Part shown: positions 16,611-25,976 of the stretch, piece after piece
Position numbering within the stretch: the stretch's first letter is position 1
Layout: every line of letters starts with the position of its first letter
NCBI GenBank assembly: GCA_016875395.1
Contig: VGRF01000006.1
Coordinates: forward strand, 1-64,000
Length of the DNA: 64,000 nt
Origin: Deltaproteobacteria bacterium
GTDB taxonomy: Bacteria; Myxococcota_A; UBA9160; UBA6930
Direction: 5' to 3'
Program-made: the position numbers and the translations under genes
The notes under the pieces: model-generated
What the model saw: the letters and a program-made list of their open reading frames with translations, nothing else
Told to the model about the DNA's origin: nothing
The model's database searches: none

Positions 16611-19115
16611 TCAGAACTTGTAGGTGAAGTCGATGCCGTACGTGCGGGGCGCGCCGCGCTGGAAGTAGTCGAGCAGGAAAGGATTGATGTTGAGTCCGTA
16701 CACGTTGTAGTACTCGTCGGTCAGGTTCTTCACCCAGCCCGCGATCGTGTAGTGCTCCGAGTCCCACGCGAGTCGCATGTTGAGCAGCCAGTAGGGCTTG
16801 CTGCCTGCGTCGAGCTGCGGCGAAGCCGGAATGCGGCCCTAGTACATGTCGTACTGCCAGTTGCCCATGTAGTTCGCGTCGAAGCGGGCGATCAGCGAGC
16901 CGGCTTCGCGCTGCAGCAGCGTGAAGTCGTTGCCGATCGTGAACGTGAAGTCCGGCGCGTTCTGGAACTCGTTGCCGCAGATGTCGACGTTCGTGACCTG
17001 GTTCAAGATCTGGCCGTCGTCATACAGCGTGTCGAGCCAACCAAACGAGGAGTCGACACGCCACCAATCGGCGAGTTGGCCGAGCAGCTCCGCCTCGATG
17101 CCGTAGAGCCGGCCGTCGACGTTGCGCAGGTACGACGTGACCTGGATGACTTCCTGGATCTGCTGGTTCTTGTAGTCGTAGTAGAAGAAGGCGCCGTTCA
17201 GCTGCACGCGATCGCCGAACAGGCGCGACTTGAGTCCGACCTCGTAGGCGTCCACTTGCTCCGGGTCCGCGAGGTACACCTGGCTCGTGCCCTGATAAGC
17301 GAGCGCGTTGTATGCACCGGCGCGGTAGCCGCGGCTGTAGCTCACGTAGGTCGAGATCGAGTCAGTGATTTGGAAGCGCCCGATCACGCGCCCCGTCACG
17401 CGGCGCGTCTGCTCGCTCTGCTCCACGGCCGGCAGGCTCGGGTCGTACGGGAAGCTGTACGGCACCGTCGTCGCCACGATCGCGCTGCGATCCGAGCTCA
17501 TCACGTAGGTCTTGCCGTCGTAGTACTCGAGCGTGTCCCACGTGTACCGGATGCCGGCGATCAGGGTGAACCACTCGGTGAGGTCGTATTCCGCCTCGGT
17601 GTAGAGCGCGAAGGACGGGCGCGAGAGCTTGTAGAACTGGTCGAGCTGCACGGGCGAGAGCGGCAGCGCGTTCACACCGGGAATGCAGTTCACCGGATCG
17701 ATGAAGCCCCGGCCGTCCCACCATCCCGTCGCGGCGAACGGGCGATCGCTCGCGGCGATGCCGAAGGCCGGTGCCAGCACCGAGAACAGCGCGCCGCCGA
17801 CCGGCACCGAGCCGCAGGCCGCAGTGCCGTCCGGAATGGACGCGATACCGACCGCGAGTGGCGCATTGAAGAAGCCCACGGGCACGCCGAAGTCTTCGAC
17901 GAGGAAGTTGAAGAAGTCGGGCTGATTATGGGTCTTCGTGCGATCGCGGCCGGCATAGAAGCCGCCCACGACCCTCAGGCGATCACCCGTGTAGTTCACG
18001 CGCAGATCTTGGTTCCAGCTCTTGCTGCGCGTGTCGTAACGGATCGCGCACATGTTGTACGGCGAGCCGTCGCAGTCGAAGGGCAAGAGGTCGTAGTGCG
18101 CGACGTCGAAGCCCGTGATGGACGTGAAGTCGATCGTGTCGTTGAGCGAGTAGTTCAGCGTCAGAACGCCACCGCTCGTCGACGTGTAGTACTCGCCCTG
18201 CGTGTCGGCCTCGACCTCGTTCTTGCGCAGCGCGCGTCCCGGTGTCGCGCCCTTCGGTCGCGCGGGATTGAAGCGGTTGTACCCGAGCAGCATCGTGCCG
18301 TCGGGGTTCTGGCCGATGCCGACGGGCGCGTCGCCGCGCGGGTCGTCCTGCGAGGTGTAGAGCTTGAACGTCGCTTCGAAGTCCTCGCTGGGCGCCCACA
18401 ACAAGGTGAGGCGAGCGCCGAACGAGTCGGTGGTGCCGTAGTCGCGGCCATCGAAGGGATCCTTCGTGTAGCCGTCGCCCTGCGTGATCTGGCCGGCGAC
18501 GCGCACGCCGAGCTGCCCCTCGATCAGCGTGTATTCGGCGGCGCCCGCGAGTCGCCACGTGCTTTAGTTCGCGTAGCCCGCGCTCACTTCGCCCGTCGCT
18601 TCGCCGAGGCTCGGCTTCTTCGTGAAGAAGTTCACCGCGCCGCCCGTGGTGTTGCGGCCGAACAGCGTGCCCTGCGGGCCGCGCACGACCTCGATGCGCT
18701 CGAGGTCGAAGAGCTGCCCGCCGTGGCTCGCGCGCAGGCTCTGGTAGACCTCGTCGACGTACACGCCGACCGGCGAGGCCGTCGTCGAGTTGAACTCGTT
18801 GGCTACCGAGATGCCGCGCAGCGAGAAGTTCGGCTGCGTCTTCCCGTAGGCCGTCGTGACCTGAAGATTCGGCAGCGCGCCCATCAGGTCCATCGTGTTC
18901 GTGATGTTGCGGTCGACGAGGTCGTCGCCTGTCAGCGCGGAGATCGCGATTGGCACGTCCTGGACGTCCTGCGCGCGCTTCGTCGCCGTCACGACGATCT
19001 CTTCGAGGCCTTCGTCTTCGGGAGCTGGTGCGGCTTCTTGCGCGAGCGCAGCCGAGGCAAGTGCGATGAATGACACGCTCACGCGCCGCGCGAGCGAACG
19101 GCGAACGTCGAGCAT
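16611..19115 (-). pseudogene. TonB-dependent receptor with two in-frame stop codons
   Basis: A single frame of 835 codons runs from ATG 19115 to TGA 16611. It starts with a signal peptide (SFIALASAALAQ), then a TonB box (EEIVVTATK) and plug domain (VRGPQGTLFGRNTTGGAVNF), continues through beta-barrel strands and ends in an aromatic residue (YGIDFTYKF). TAA at 18564-18566 (codon 184) replaces what looks like a Tyr in GYAN-STWRL, and TAG at 16839-16841 (codon 759) interrupts MY-GRIPASPQLD. The flanking sequence on both sides of each stop is normal barrel sequence. As written the receptor would not be made. The plug resembles receptors for siderophores or other bulky substrates; the ligand is unknown. 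Confidence 0.85.
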
Positions 19116-19132
19116 CGTGGTCCCCCTGCCGA

Positions 19133-19149
19133 GCGGCGCCGAGCGCCGC
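19133..19149 (-). terminator. GC-rich hairpin after the monooxygenase gene
   Basis: Stem GCGGCGC / GCGCCGC with a 3-base loop, 66 bases past the stop of the Baeyer-Villiger monooxygenase gene and just ahead of the TonB receptor start. It could end the upstream operon. No U-run is present. Confidence 0.3.
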
Positions 19150-19215
19150 AAAGAATCCAAGCGGCTTCCTACCACAGCGTGCGCGCGCGGCGCACCGGAC
19201 TGTGCGTGGGTCCTC

Positions 19216-20817
19216 TCAGGTAATCGCGAACCCCTCGTACCCGTTGCGGCGGACTTCCTCACACTTCGCGCGATACGGCGGCACGCCGAGATAGGGCATG
19301 AACACGCGCGGCTTCCCCGGCACGTTGCTGCCGAGATACCAGGAGTTGCAGTTCGGGTAGAGCGAGGTGTGCGCGACTTCGTTCACGTGCACGACCCACG
19401 CGTCCTCGGCGTCCTTGCGCGCGTCGATGCGCTTCGCTCCGCGCTTTCGGAGATCGTCGATGCAGCGCGCGATCCAGTTCACGTGATGCTCGATCGACGG
19501 AAGCATGTTGCTGAGCACGGAGGGGCTGCCGGGTCCGGTGATCATGAAGTAGTTCGGGAAGCCCTCAGTCGCGACGCCGAGATACGTCGTCGGACCCGCC
19601 TCCCACTTCTCGCGCAGGCTGCGCCCGCCGCGCCCTCGGATGTCGACGCGCACGAGCGAGCCCGTCATCGCGTCGAAGCCCGTCGCGAACACGATGCAGT
19701 CGACCTCGTACTCGCGGCCGCCCGTGACGAGGCCGTTCAGCGTGATGCGCTCGATCGGGGCGTCCTTGACCGAGACCAACGTGACGTTGGGCCGGTTGTA
19801 GGTGGCGTAGTAACCCGTATCGACGCACAGCCGCTTGCAGCCCACGGGCGTCTTCGGGCATAACAACTCCGCCGTCGCGGGATCCTTCACGATGCTGCGG
19901 ATCTTGCTGCGGAGGAACTCGGCTGCCGTCTCGTTCGCCTTCGCGTCGAACATCAGGTCCGCGTAGGCGCCGAGAAAGCCGAGGCCGCCGTACGCCCAGC
20001 GTGCCTCGTACTCCGCCTCGCGCTCGGCGTCGCTCACCGAGAACGCGGTCGCGGGGTTGTCGCGGAAGTCGGCGCCGAAGCCGCGCTGCGCCGCCTCCGC
20101 GCGGAACGCCGCGTAGTTCGCGCGCACACGCTCCTCGACTTCGCGCGGCATCGGCCCGTTATGCGCGGGCACCGAGTAATTGGGCGTGCGCTGGAACACC
20201 GTGAGGTGTGCGGCTTGCTCTGCGATCAGCGGGATGGACTGAATGGCGGAGGAACCCGTGCCGATCACGGCGACGCGCTTGCCCGTGAAGTCGGGCGGCG
20301 TCTGCGGCCAGTTGCCCGTGTGGTACTTCGCGCCGCGGAACGACTCGAGGCCCGGGAACTTCGGTGTGTTCGTCGACGAGAGGCACCCCACCGCCATGAT
20401 GAAGAAGCGCGCGCGCAGCGCGTCGCCGCGGCTCGTGCGCACGGCGTACTCGTCGCGCGCCTCGTCGTAGTGCGCACTCTCGACGCGCGTGTTCAGCACG
20501 ATGTCGCGGCGCAGGTCGAAGCGGTCCGCGACGTGATCGACGTAGCGCAGCAGCTCGGCCTGCGTCGCGTAGCGCTCGCTCCAGCGCCACTCGTCCTGCA
20601 GCTTCTCGTCGAACGCGTACGAGTACTGCACGCTCTCGATGTCGACGCGCGCGCCGGGATAGCGATTCCAGAACCACGTGCCGCCGATGCCGCTGCCCGC
20701 CTCGAACACGCGCGCGGAGAGGCCGAGCGCGCGCAGCTTGTGCAGCATGTAGAGGCCGGCGAGGCCCGCGCCCACGATCACGGCGTCGAGGGTTTCAGCG
20801 GGCTGGCTTGTGCTCAT
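19216..20817 (-). CDS. Baeyer-Villiger-type flavin monooxygenase
   Basis: A 533-residue FAD/NADPH enzyme. It has the FAD dinucleotide loop VGAGLAGLYMLHKL, the Baeyer-Villiger fingerprint FRGAKYHTGNWP and the NADPH loop IGTGSSAIQSIP. Such enzymes insert oxygen next to a ketone to form an ester or lactone, for example in cyclohexanone, phenylacetone or steroid breakdown. It closes a minus-strand operon with SDR, VOC, sulfotransferase and MBL genes, which suggests a catabolic route for a cyclic or steroidal ketone. Confidence 0.88.
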   Translation of the reverse strand: MSTSQPAETLDAVIVGAGLAGLYMLHKLRALGLSARVFEAGSGIGGTWFWNRYPGARVDIESVQYSYAFDEKLQDEWRWSERYATQAELLRYVDHVADRFDLRRDIVLNTRVESAHYDEARDEYAVRTSRGDALRARFFIMAVGCLSSTNTPKFPGLESFRGAKYHTGNWPQTPPDFTGKRVAVIGTGSSAIQSIPLIAEQAAHLTVFQRTPNYSVPAHNGPMPREVEERVRANYAAFRAEAAQRGFGADFRDNPATAFSVSDAEREAEYEARWAYGGLGFLGAYADLMFDAKANETAAEFLRSKIRSIVKDPATAELLCPKTPVGCKRLCVDTGYYATYNRPNVTLVSVKDAPIERITLNGLVTGGREYEVDCIVFATGFDAMTGSLVRVDIRGRGGRSLREKWEAGPTTYLGVATEGFPNYFMITGPGSPSVLSNMLPSIEHHVNWIARCIDDLRKRGAKRIDARKDAEDAWVVHVNEVAHTSLYPNCNSWYLGSNVPGKPRVFMPYLGVPPYRAKCEEVRRNGYEGFAIT

Positions 20818-20862
20818 GGGAACTCCTTCGCGGAGCGACTGGGTAGCGCGAGTGCGTGCGTC

Positions 20863-21690
20863 TCACGGCATGTATGCGCCGCCGCTCACGCTCACGAGCT
20901 GACCTGTTAGGTGCGCGGCTCGCTCGCTCGCGAGGAACATCGTGAGCCAGGCGATGTCTTCGGGGCGCCCGATACGGCGGATCGGCTGATTGTCGACGTT
21001 GAAGAGCTCGCCTCTCTCTGCAGCCGCGGCCATGCGCTCGGGGGTTCCGAAGACTTCGAAGCCGAATTTGTTCCAGAAGCTGCCCGCGCCGACGTGCTCC
21101 TTCTCGTGCGGCACGATCCAGCCCGGCGCGACGCAGTTCACGCGAACGTTCGAGGCGCCCCATTCGAACGCGACGGCCTTCGAGAACGACATCACGAAAC
21201 CCTTGGTGCCCGCGTACGTCGCGACCATGTTGCCCGCGCCGCCGATCAGCGCGGAGTTCGAGGTGATGTTCACGATCGAGCCGCGCCCCCGCGCGACCAT
21301 GCCCGCGCCGACGACGCGCGTGCAGTGGAACACGCCCCACACGTTGAGATTCACCTCCCACTCGGCCTCGTCCATCGGCTTCTCGAGAAACGCGCGCGGG
21401 TAGGCGACTCCGCCGGCGTTGTTGACCAGCACGTCGATCGGCCCGAAGCGGCGCTCGGTCTCGGCCGCCATCGCCTCCACCGAGGCTTTGCTCGTCACGT
21501 CGGTCTGCACGAGCGCGGCTTTGCCTGCGAGGCCCGCGCACGCGTCGGCGACCTCTTGCCCCTTGGCGGCGTCGCGCGTCGCGATCGCGACGTTCGCGCC
21601 CTCGCGCGCGAACTCGAGCACGAGCCCGCGCCCGATGCCGCCGCTGCCGCCCGTAACCACGACCGTCTTGCCCGCGAGACCGAGGTCCAT
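20863..21690 (-). CDS. Short-chain dehydrogenase/reductase
   Basis: A 275-residue classical SDR with the cofactor loop VTGGSGGIGRG, the NNAG motif and the catalytic Ser...Tyr-x-x-x-Lys (TSNSAL, then YAGTK). The ATG overlaps the preceding stop by one base (TGATG), so translation is coupled to the VOC gene. It could supply the ketone for the following monooxygenase by oxidising an alcohol; this is inferred from context only. Confidence 0.85.
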   Translation of the reverse strand: MDLGLAGKTVVVTGGSGGIGRGLVLEFAREGANVAIATRDAAKGQEVADACAGLAGKAALVQTDVTSKASVEAMAAETERRFGPIDVLVNNAGGVAYPRAFLEKPMDEAEWEVNLNVWGVFHCTRVVGAGMVARGRGSIVNITSNSALIGGAGNMVATYAGTKGFVMSFSKAVAFEWGASNVRVNCVAPGWIVPHEKEHVGAGSFWNKFGFEVFGTPERMAAAAERGELFNVDNQPIRRIGRPEDIAWLTMFLASERAAHLTGQLVSVSGGAYMP

Positions 21691-22181
21691 CACGTCTCCT
21701 GCGTCTGCGGCGCGCTCGCCATCTCCAACACCTCGATCAGCACGCCGTCGCGGCTCGCGTGCTCGAGGTAGGCCCACTTCGCGAAGCCCATGTCGTGCTG
21801 CCAGATCGGCGCGAAGCCCTCGCCCGCCAGCGCGGCGACCGCGGCGGCGCAATCGGGCACGCGGTAGCGCACGTGGTGGATGCCCTCGCGGCCCGCCTTC
21901 AAGAACTCGGTGTGGGCGGACTCGCCCGACGTGATCTCGATGAACTCCATCTCGAGCTCACCCGCGCTGCCGTAGGCGATGCGCATGCTCACGTCGGTCG
22001 GGACGCCGCGATACAGCACACCTGTTAGGGCCGATTCCATCACCGAGAACGGGCCGAACAGCGCGCCATAGCGCTGCATCGTCTCGTCGAGGTCGCGCAC
22101 CACGAAGCCGACCTGGTCGATCGGCGGCAGCTCCACGTTGCCGATGCGGCGCGGTCCCTTGGCGAGGTCGACGGTGGCCAT
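21690..22181 (-). CDS. VOC-fold (glyoxalase/methylmalonyl-CoA epimerase-like) protein
   Basis: A 163-residue vicinal-oxygen-chelate protein. The opening IDQVGFVVRDLDETMQRY, the middle IEITSGESAHTEFL and the HHVRYRVPD segment fit methylmalonyl-CoA epimerase or glyoxalase relatives with two beta-alpha-beta-beta-beta units. It sits inside the operon between the sulfotransferase and the SDR. The reaction is not assignable. Confidence 0.75.
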   Translation of the reverse strand: MATVDLAKGPRRIGNVELPPIDQVGFVVRDLDETMQRYGALFGPFSVMESALTGVLYRGVPTDVSMRIAYGSAGELEMEFIEITSGESAHTEFLKAGREGIHHVRYRVPDCAAAVAALAGEGFAPIWQHDMGFAKWAYLEHASRDGVLIEVLEMASAPQTQET

Positions 22182-22190
22182 GGCAGCTCC

Positions 22191-23444
22191 TCAGTTCTCG
22201 ACGCGCACGCCGAAGCGCAGGGTGTACTCCGCGAACCGCTTGCGCACCTCGGCGGGCTCGACCCCGAAGTCGCCCTTCAGGTCGTAGATCACTTGCCCGT
22301 GCTTCCCGCGCGGGTTCGCGGCCATGAACGCGTCGAGCTGGCCGCGCGCGGCGGGTGTCATCGGCAGCGCTGCCTTCTCGTAGATGCGCGCCACCGTGCC
22401 GACGTCGTCGGCCATGAACTCGTGGAAGCGCACGTCGATCACCTGCGCGGCGGGCAGCGCGTCGCGGTCGCGCAGGCACGCCCCTAACAGCTTCGCGACG
22501 CGGTCGATCCAGTAGTCGGCGAGGCCCGCGAGGTCGACCTGCTTGCGCCGCATGCGGTCGCCATAGCAGAGCATCGTGATCGCACTGCGGATCACGCTCA
22601 CCGGATCGCGGTGCGTGATCACGATCGTGGCGTCGGGGAACACGTCGAGCAGCGCGGGGAGCTGCTCGAGGTGCTGCGGCGACTTCAGCACCCAGCGGTT
22701 CGGGCCGCGCAGCCACGTGAGCGCCTGCAGCACGCGCTTCATGTAGGCGTAGTGCGGGCGCTGATCGAGCGTGAGGTAGTGGTCGCGCCAGCGCGGGGGG
22801 CGGCACAGCCACTCGAGGAGGTACGACGCGAAGTCGAGCTCTTCGAGCTCGATCTCTTCGTGGATGTGCTCGGGCGGCATGTCGTGCATGGCCACGATCA
22901 GCGGCATGTTCGCGACCATCTGCTGGTACGACTCGTTGCAGCGCGCCCAGCGCGGATCGCGTCCATCGCGACCGGGCGCCTCGCCGCGAATCGGCACCGG
23001 CTCCATCGACTCCCAGTACGGCAGCGAGCGCAGCCGCGTGTCGGCGCCGATCAGGTTGAGCAGGTGCGTCGTGCCGGTGCGCGGCATGCCGGCCACGATC
23101 AGCGGGCGCTCGATCTTGGTTTCGAGAATCTCCGGGTGGCGCCGTAACAAGTCCTCGAAGCGCAGCCGGTTCTCGGCGTAGCGCAGCACGTTCGCGAACA
23201 CGCCGAGGCGGCCGAGCGCGTTCAGGCCCGTGTCCTCCTCGATCGACGCGCACTGAATCGCGAGCCGCTCGCGGAAATCCGGCGCGCCGAAGTCGGCGAG
23301 CCCTGTCTTCGCGCGCGCAGCGCCGAGGATCGTCTCCACGTCGAAGCGCACGCGCTGCTTCTCCGCGAGCTCGACAGCCGCGCGCTGCACGGGCGTCAGC
23401 ACCGGATTCGCGAGGTCGCTGATGCGGATGTCGCTCGCGCTCAC
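22191..23444 (-). CDS. PAPS-dependent sulfotransferase family protein
   Basis: A 417-residue sulfotransferase. The 5-prime-phosphosulfate loop reads GMPRTGTTHLLNLI and the 3-prime-phosphate motif is ITHRDPVSVIRSAI. GTG 23444 is chosen because it overlaps the stop of the MBL gene (GTGA) and begins the homologous region. Proteins of this type move sulfate from PAPS to hydroxyl groups of small molecules or lipids. Its neighbour encodes a sulfatase-like MBL protein. Confidence 0.85.
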   Translation of the reverse strand: MSASDIRISDLANPVLTPVQRAAVELAEKQRVRFDVETILGAARAKTGLADFGAPDFRERLAIQCASIEEDTGLNALGRLGVFANVLRYAENRLRFEDLLRRHPEILETKIERPLIVAGMPRTGTTHLLNLIGADTRLRSLPYWESMEPVPIRGEAPGRDGRDPRWARCNESYQQMVANMPLIVAMHDMPPEHIHEEIELEELDFASYLLEWLCRPPRWRDHYLTLDQRPHYAYMKRVLQALTWLRGPNRWVLKSPQHLEQLPALLDVFPDATIVITHRDPVSVIRSAITMLCYGDRMRRKQVDLAGLADYWIDRVAKLLGACLRDRDALPAAQVIDVRFHEFMADDVGTVARIYEKAALPMTPAARGQLDAFMAANPRGKHGQVIYDLKGDFGVEPAEVRKRFAEYTLRFGVRVEN

Positions 23445-24694
23445 GGCTTCTCCCCGAGCGCGGCGGCGAGCTGCGCGATCTGATGCTCGAGCCAGCGCGT
23501 CTCCCAGAAGTTGGTGGTTCGCGAGAGCAGCGTGCGGTGCGCCGCGAGGCTCGCGCGCAGCGCGCCCTCGTGCTGCGCGTCCGCCGCGAGCGCGGCTTCG
23601 GCGAGATGCAGCGCCTCGACGGGCGCGCTCTCCGCCTTCTTCAGCGCCGCCTCCGCCACCGCGCTCGCTCCCCCCGCGAGCGCGACGAGCTCCGGCGACA
23701 CGCTCCAGTAGGGCGTGTCGTAGAGCTCGGTCGTCGATCGTCCGTGGAACCAGCCTTGGTACTGCTCCCAGATCGCGCGCGCGGACCACGGCACCTTCCC
23801 GTAGCCCTCGCCGGCTTCGAGGTGTGCGGGCAGGCGGATCTCGCGCATCGCGCTCCACACGTCGCCGCCGGAGTTCATGCGCCGCACGATCTCGTCGTGC
23901 ACGTACAGCGTCGCGTCGCGCATGCGCGTGATCTCGGCGCGGATCGTGTCCTTACCCTCGACCGGGCCGTGGTGGCCGACGCACAGCAGCTCGGCGTCGA
24001 AGCTCAGTAACAACTCGAGCGTCGCGACGTACTCGAGCGCATCGCGATAGCGGTCGCCGCGGATCGTCACGAGGTTCGGGAAGTGGCCGAAGAGCGCGCC
24101 GAACACGTTGCCGGCGAAGAGCACCTTGTGTTGCGGCAGCCACACCACGAGCGAATCGCGCGTCTCGGCGCCGTTGCATGCGATGCACTCGAACGCGACG
24201 CCGCCGAGCTCGAAGTGGAAGCGCTCGCGGAACAGCACGTCAGGCCGCGGCTGCGACTGCCGCGGCGGCGGCGCGCCGCCCGCGCCCTGCATCCCGCGAA
24301 ACGCCTGCGCGAACGCGAAGAACGAGCGGCGCTGGCGGAAGGGCGCGAGGCGCGCGTCGTAGCTCTGGTGCTCGGTGTTGTTCGCCTGCGCGACGACGAG
24401 CGTGCCCGCCTCGCGGAAGTGGTCGACGCCGCCGACGTGATCGACGTGCCCTTGCGTGAGCACGATGTACTTCACCGGCCCGCTGTCGATCGAGTCGAAG
24501 TAGCGCTTGTGGATGGGCGCCTCGAAACCCATGCCGGTGTTGATCACGACGCGGCCCGCGGGCGTCACGACGAGGAACGCGTTCGAGTAGCCCTCGGAGA
24601 GCGCGATGAAGTCGTTCATGCGCCGGTTGCGCACGGTCGTCGCCGGCAACATGGAGAACGCGTCGGGGCGCGAGCGCCAGAGCGGTTCGGGCAT
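23441..24694 (-). CDS. Metallo-beta-lactamase-fold protein, alkylsulfatase-like
   Basis: A 417-residue MBL-fold hydrolase, first gene of the minus-strand operon. The metal motif reads TQGHVDHVGG, so the first His of HxHxDH is replaced by Gln. Later features (CNGAETRDSLVVWLPQHKVLFAGNVFG, CVGHHGP) and the C-terminal part WEQYQGWFHGRSTTELYDTPYW resemble alkylsulfatases of the SdsA1 type, which have a dimerisation and sterol-carrier-like tail. The Gln may change metal occupancy or activity. A secretion signal is not evident. Confidence 0.72.
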   Translation of the reverse strand: MPEPLWRSRPDAFSMLPATTVRNRRMNDFIALSEGYSNAFLVVTPAGRVVINTGMGFEAPIHKRYFDSIDSGPVKYIVLTQGHVDHVGGVDHFREAGTLVVAQANNTEHQSYDARLAPFRQRRSFFAFAQAFRGMQGAGGAPPPRQSQPRPDVLFRERFHFELGGVAFECIACNGAETRDSLVVWLPQHKVLFAGNVFGALFGHFPNLVTIRGDRYRDALEYVATLELLLSFDAELLCVGHHGPVEGKDTIRAEITRMRDATLYVHDEIVRRMNSGGDVWSAMREIRLPAHLEAGEGYGKVPWSARAIWEQYQGWFHGRSTTELYDTPYWSVSPELVALAGGASAVAEAALKKAESAPVEALHLAEAALAADAQHEGALRASLAAHRTLLSRTTNFWETRWLEHQIAQLAAALGEKP

Positions 24695-24761
24695 GGGAGC
24701 TCCTGCGCGCGGGGGAGGGCGCGCACGCTAGGGCAGCGCGCTGCGCACGGGCAGGCCGCTC

Positions 24762-24767
24762 TAAGAT
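24762..24767 (+). promoter_or_regulatory. Candidate -10 element of a leaderless hmgA promoter
   Basis: TAAGAT ends six bases before the hmgA ATG, the spacing expected if transcription starts at or next to the start codon. No Shine-Dalgarno sequence is visible upstream of hmgA. A similar TACGTT-GCGCGCC-ATG arrangement precedes the CDF gene at 61276. No -35 consensus is seen. Confidence 0.4.
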
Positions 24768-24773
24768 GCGCGC

Positions 24774-25976
24774 ATGCCGCACTACCGCGCCGTCGGCGAG
24801 ATCTCGCGCAAGCGTCACACGCAGTTCCGCACTGCAGAGGGCGCGCTGCTCTACGAGGAACTCGTGGGCGAGCAAGGATTCTCTGCGGACTCGGCGCTGC
24901 TCTATCACCGCAGACTCCCGAGCGCGATCGTGGATTCGCAGCCATGGGCGCTGCGCGATCCCGCGCTCGCCGCGAACCACCCGCTGCGGCCGCGGCATTT
25001 CCGGCTGCCGGATCTGTTCCCGCCGCCGCTGTGGAGCGCGACCGATGCGGTCACGGGTCGCCGCACGATTCTCGGCAACGGCGACGTGCGCATCGCGTAC
25101 GTCGTCGCGGCGGCGCCGTCGCCGCTCTATCGCAACGCGTGCGGCGACGAGTGCGTGTTCGTGCAGTCGGGCGAGGCCGAGGTCGAGACGAGCTTCGGGG
25201 CGCTCGCGGTCGGTGCGGGCGACTACGTCGTGCTGCCGCGCGGCACGCTGCAGCGCTGGCTGCCGCGCGGCGAAGAGCCGCTGCGCGCGTTCGCGATCGA
25301 GGCGGAATCGCACATCGCGCCGCCGCGCCGCTATCGCAGCGAGATGGGCCAGCTGCTCGAGCACGCGCCGTACTGCGAGCGCGATCTCCGCGCGCCCGCG
25401 GCGCCGCTGCTCGCCGAAGGGCGCGACGTACAGGTCTACGTGAAGCACCGCGGCGCGCGCGGTGAGCTGTTAGGGAGCATCGTCACGATGGCGGAGCATC
25501 CCTTCGACGTCGTCGGCTGGGACGGCTGCCTCTATCCCTACGTCTTCAACGTCCACGACTTCGAGCCGCTCACGGGCCGCGTGCATCAACCGCCCCCCGT
25601 GCATCAAGTGTTCGAGGGCCGCGGCTTCGTCGTCTGCAACTTCGTGCCGCGCAAGCTCGACTACCACCCGCTCGCGATTCCCGCGCCGTACTACCACGCG
25701 AACGTCGATAGCGACGAGGTGCTGTTCTACGTCGCGGGAAATTACGACGCGCGGCGTGGCTCCGGCATCGCGGCGGGCTCCGTCTCGTTGCACCCGAATG
25801 GCCACACGCACGGCCCGCAGCCCGGCGCGTACGAGGGCAGCATCGGCCGCGAGCGCGCCGACGAGCTCGCCGTCATGGTCGACACCTTCGCGCCGCTCGC
25901 GCTCGGCGAGGGCGCGCGCGCGTGCGAAGACGCGCTCTACGCGTGGTCGTGGAGCGGGCGAGGGCCGGCGGCGTGA
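24774..25976 (+). CDS. hmgA: Homogentisate 1,2-dioxygenase
   Basis: A 400-residue cupin dioxygenase that opens the ring of homogentisate to maleylacetoacetate in tyrosine and phenylalanine breakdown. Family blocks are clear: MPHYRAVGEISRKRHTQF, VVGWDGCLYPYVFNVHDFEP, YYHANVDSDEVLFYVAGNY and the iron-binding end SLHPNGHTHGPQPG. It overlaps the fumarylacetoacetase start (GTGA), so the last two steps of the pathway are coupled. No maleylacetoacetate isomerase lies next to them; the GST at 2597 is a remote candidate only. Confidence 0.92.
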   Translation: MPHYRAVGEISRKRHTQFRTAEGALLYEELVGEQGFSADSALLYHRRLPSAIVDSQPWALRDPALAANHPLRPRHFRLPDLFPPPLWSATDAVTGRRTILGNGDVRIAYVVAAAPSPLYRNACGDECVFVQSGEAEVETSFGALAVGAGDYVVLPRGTLQRWLPRGEEPLRAFAIEAESHIAPPRRYRSEMGQLLEHAPYCERDLRAPAAPLLAEGRDVQVYVKHRGARGELLGSIVTMAEHPFDVVGWDGCLYPYVFNVHDFEPLTGRVHQPPPVHQVFEGRGFVVCNFVPRKLDYHPLAIPAPYYHANVDSDEVLFYVAGNYDARRGSGIAAGSVSLHPNGHTHGPQPGAYEGSIGRERADELAVMVDTFAPLALGEGARACEDALYAWSWSGRGPAA

